From NCBI GenBank assembly GCA_963991165.1, contig CAXDOW010000055.1:1-12518 (forward strand): a stretch of 12,518 nucleotides of DNA. Reading direction: 5' to 3'. Every line of letters begins with the position of its first letter. Within the stretch, counting starts at the first letter, position 1. Origin of the DNA: GCA-2862585 sp963991165. GTDB lineage: Bacteria > Bacteroidota > Bacteroidia > Flavobacteriales > UBA7312. The translations under genes and the position numbers were made by a program. Of the stretch, positions 11,792 through 12,518 are shown piece by piece. The notes under the pieces are model-generated. The model was not told the origin of the DNA, made no database searches, and worked only from the letters and a program-made list of their open reading frames with translations.

Positions 11792-12393
11792 GACTCACTC
11801 CTAAATAATGTTTTAAACTTTCTTGAATGATTGTTTTTTAAGTAATGCCAAGCCTCGTCAAGTGGAATATGTAACGCTACAGCGGGTTTGCCTTGAGCTA
11901 TTTCGTATTTTTTTTGCCCGCCAACAACTTTAGCTCCTAACATTTTATATATCCCAACGTGATCTGGATTCGCCGCCATAACCAAATCGCTAACATTATT
12001 TTTTATTGCGTGATGATAAACATTAGAAAAAAGCAGCATCAGAATAGTGCGAACTCCTTTAGATCCTATGTTTGCAAAACATGTCATCTCAGCGACAAGA
12101 TCAGCCGTTTTTCGAATAACATCAATCTCTTGAGAATACATACAATCCATTGGTAGTCCTAAGTGGCTATCTTTCACCATGCTTACCGTTGCCCACATTG
12201 CTTTTTTGTTGTACACTACAAAAGTGGTGCAGAGATCATCATCCATTCTGTTGTGGGGTAGTTTACTACCTGCTACACCCGAATTTTGATATTGTAATAA
12301 AACAAGCCCTTTCGCCTGACTTAAAACATCTTTACTGTAAACAACTTCGCACCGAAGAGGCGAGCTTTCGCCGTTTTTACTCTCGCTAGCCAT
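11788..12393 (-). CDS. FeeM/LuxI-like N-acyl amino acid synthase (GNAT fold)
   Basis: The product is 201 residues from ATG 12393, chosen because CGGAGG lies just upstream; the longer frame to 12489 has no ribosome binding site and crosses the probable promoter. The pattern of the N-acyl amino acid synthase (FeeM-like) family is clear: 'LLQYQNSG' (32-39), 'ATVSMVKDSHLGLPMD' (69-83), 'QEIDVIRKTADLVAEMTCFA' (88-107) and 'DLVMAANPDHVGIYKMLGAKVVGG' (136-159), then 'KPAVALHIPLDEA'. FeeM uses acyl-ACP to acylate an amino acid such as tyrosine and is structurally related to acyl-homoserine-lactone synthases. So the product is likely an N-acyl amino acid made from host fatty-acid precursors. It overlaps the methyltransferase gene by four bases (ATGA). 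Confidence 0.82.
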   Translation of the reverse strand: MASESKNGESSPLRCEVVYSKDVLSQAKGLVLLQYQNSGVAGSKLPHNRMDDDLCTTFVVYNKKAMWATVSMVKDSHLGLPMDCMYSQEIDVIRKTADLVAEMTCFANIGSKGVRTILMLLFSNVYHHAIKNNVSDLVMAANPDHVGIYKMLGAKVVGGQKKYEIAQGKPAVALHIPLDEAWHYLKNNHSRKFKTLFRSES

Positions 12394-12433
12394 CGAAAAC
12401 CTCCGAAAGTATGTAGTATTTACCGCCACCAGC

Positions 12434-12443
12434 TTATACACAA
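12434..12443 (-). promoter_or_regulatory. TTGTGTATAA box upstream of the acyltransferase operon
   Basis: On the minus strand TTGTGTATAA, preceded by ATTTTTTATATA, lies about 40 bp before the acyltransferase start. It matches the box at 2363-2372 over roughly 22 bp. No -35 hexamer is evident. Confidence 0.45.
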
Positions 12444-12482
12444 TATATAAAAAATTCCTACAGAAAAAACTAAAGATTCCTA

Positions 12483-12510
12483 TTGACATTGACGATAACT
12501 ATGGCATAAT
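12483..12510 (+). promoter_or_regulatory. Promoter firing out of the window, GACGATAA spacer motif
   Basis: TTGACA (12483-12488), the 16-bp spacer TTGACGATAACTATGG and CATAAT (12505-12510). The gene it drives begins beyond the window. It is divergent from the acyltransferase operon, with about 40 bp between this promoter and that operon's box. Confidence 0.8.
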
Positions 12511-12518
12511 AAAACAGC

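Noticed and set aside
11788..12489. Longer acyltransferase frame with an extra 32 N-terminal residues
   Set aside because: The extension (aromatic, MSIGIFSFFCRNF...) has no ribosome binding site and crosses the TTGTGTATAA box and the divergent promoter; CGGAGG marks ATG 12393 instead.

Overview
The window looks like a stretch of a tailed double-stranded DNA phage genome, or a large prophage or phage-like element, that infects a Gram-negative bacterium. The reasons are its many short, tightly packed unknown genes, most with their own consensus sigma70-type promoter. Two short families common in phages and plasmids are also present (a DUF932 C-terminus and an 'NGWTNRETW' protein), together with a 769-residue beta-helix tailspike-like protein. 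Exported products (a lipoprotein with a clean lipobox, a signal-peptide thioredoxin and a secreted trypsin-fold protease) point to a host with a periplasm. The DNA is AT-rich except for the DUF932 fragment and the tailspike, which read visibly richer in G+C. A plasmid or chromosomal island cannot be excluded from sequence alone.

Layout. 1-511: the 3' end of a DUF932 gene, a 23-residue hydrophobic microprotein and a strong terminator. 521-1240: a promoter and a small 'NGWTNRETW' gene flanked by two different repeat sets, closed by a bidirectional terminator. 1267-2852 (minus strand): a three-gene block with an unknown 124-residue protein, a secreted serine protease and a small membrane protein of DUF5658 type. 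2942-3591: a long non-coding, partly very AT-rich gap. 3592-3786: a small zinc-ribbon protein. 3820-6569 (minus strand): the tailspike-like protein and an exported thioredoxin. 6685-11135 (plus strand): an early-region-like series of small genes (HAD phosphatase, unknowns, a lipoprotein, a GYF/TM/UBA-like protein, small membrane proteins). 11132-12393 (minus strand): a two-gene operon with a FeeM/LuxI-like N-acyl amino acid synthase followed by a SAM-dependent methyltransferase. 12483-12510: a promoter firing out of the window.

Regulation. Six plus-strand promoters carry a related motif (around GAYGATAWRTA) inside the spacer between -35 and -10, so they may form one regulon under a shared DNA-binding protein. 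Minus-strand transcription units instead share a TTGTGTATAA-like box without a clear -35, which suggests a second promoter class. A roughly 60-nt hairpin with a conserved internal loop and compensatory stem changes occurs twice, each time about 75-82 nt upstream of a start codon (the protease and the HAD gene).

The most interesting items are: the HAD gene, whose DxD motif can only be reached from its strong ribosome binding site by a +1 shift at a UUU-CGA site; the duplicated structured leader; the promoter-embedded operator family; and the acyl-amino-acid synthase/methyltransferase operon, which may make a diffusible lipid signal or membrane-active lipid.
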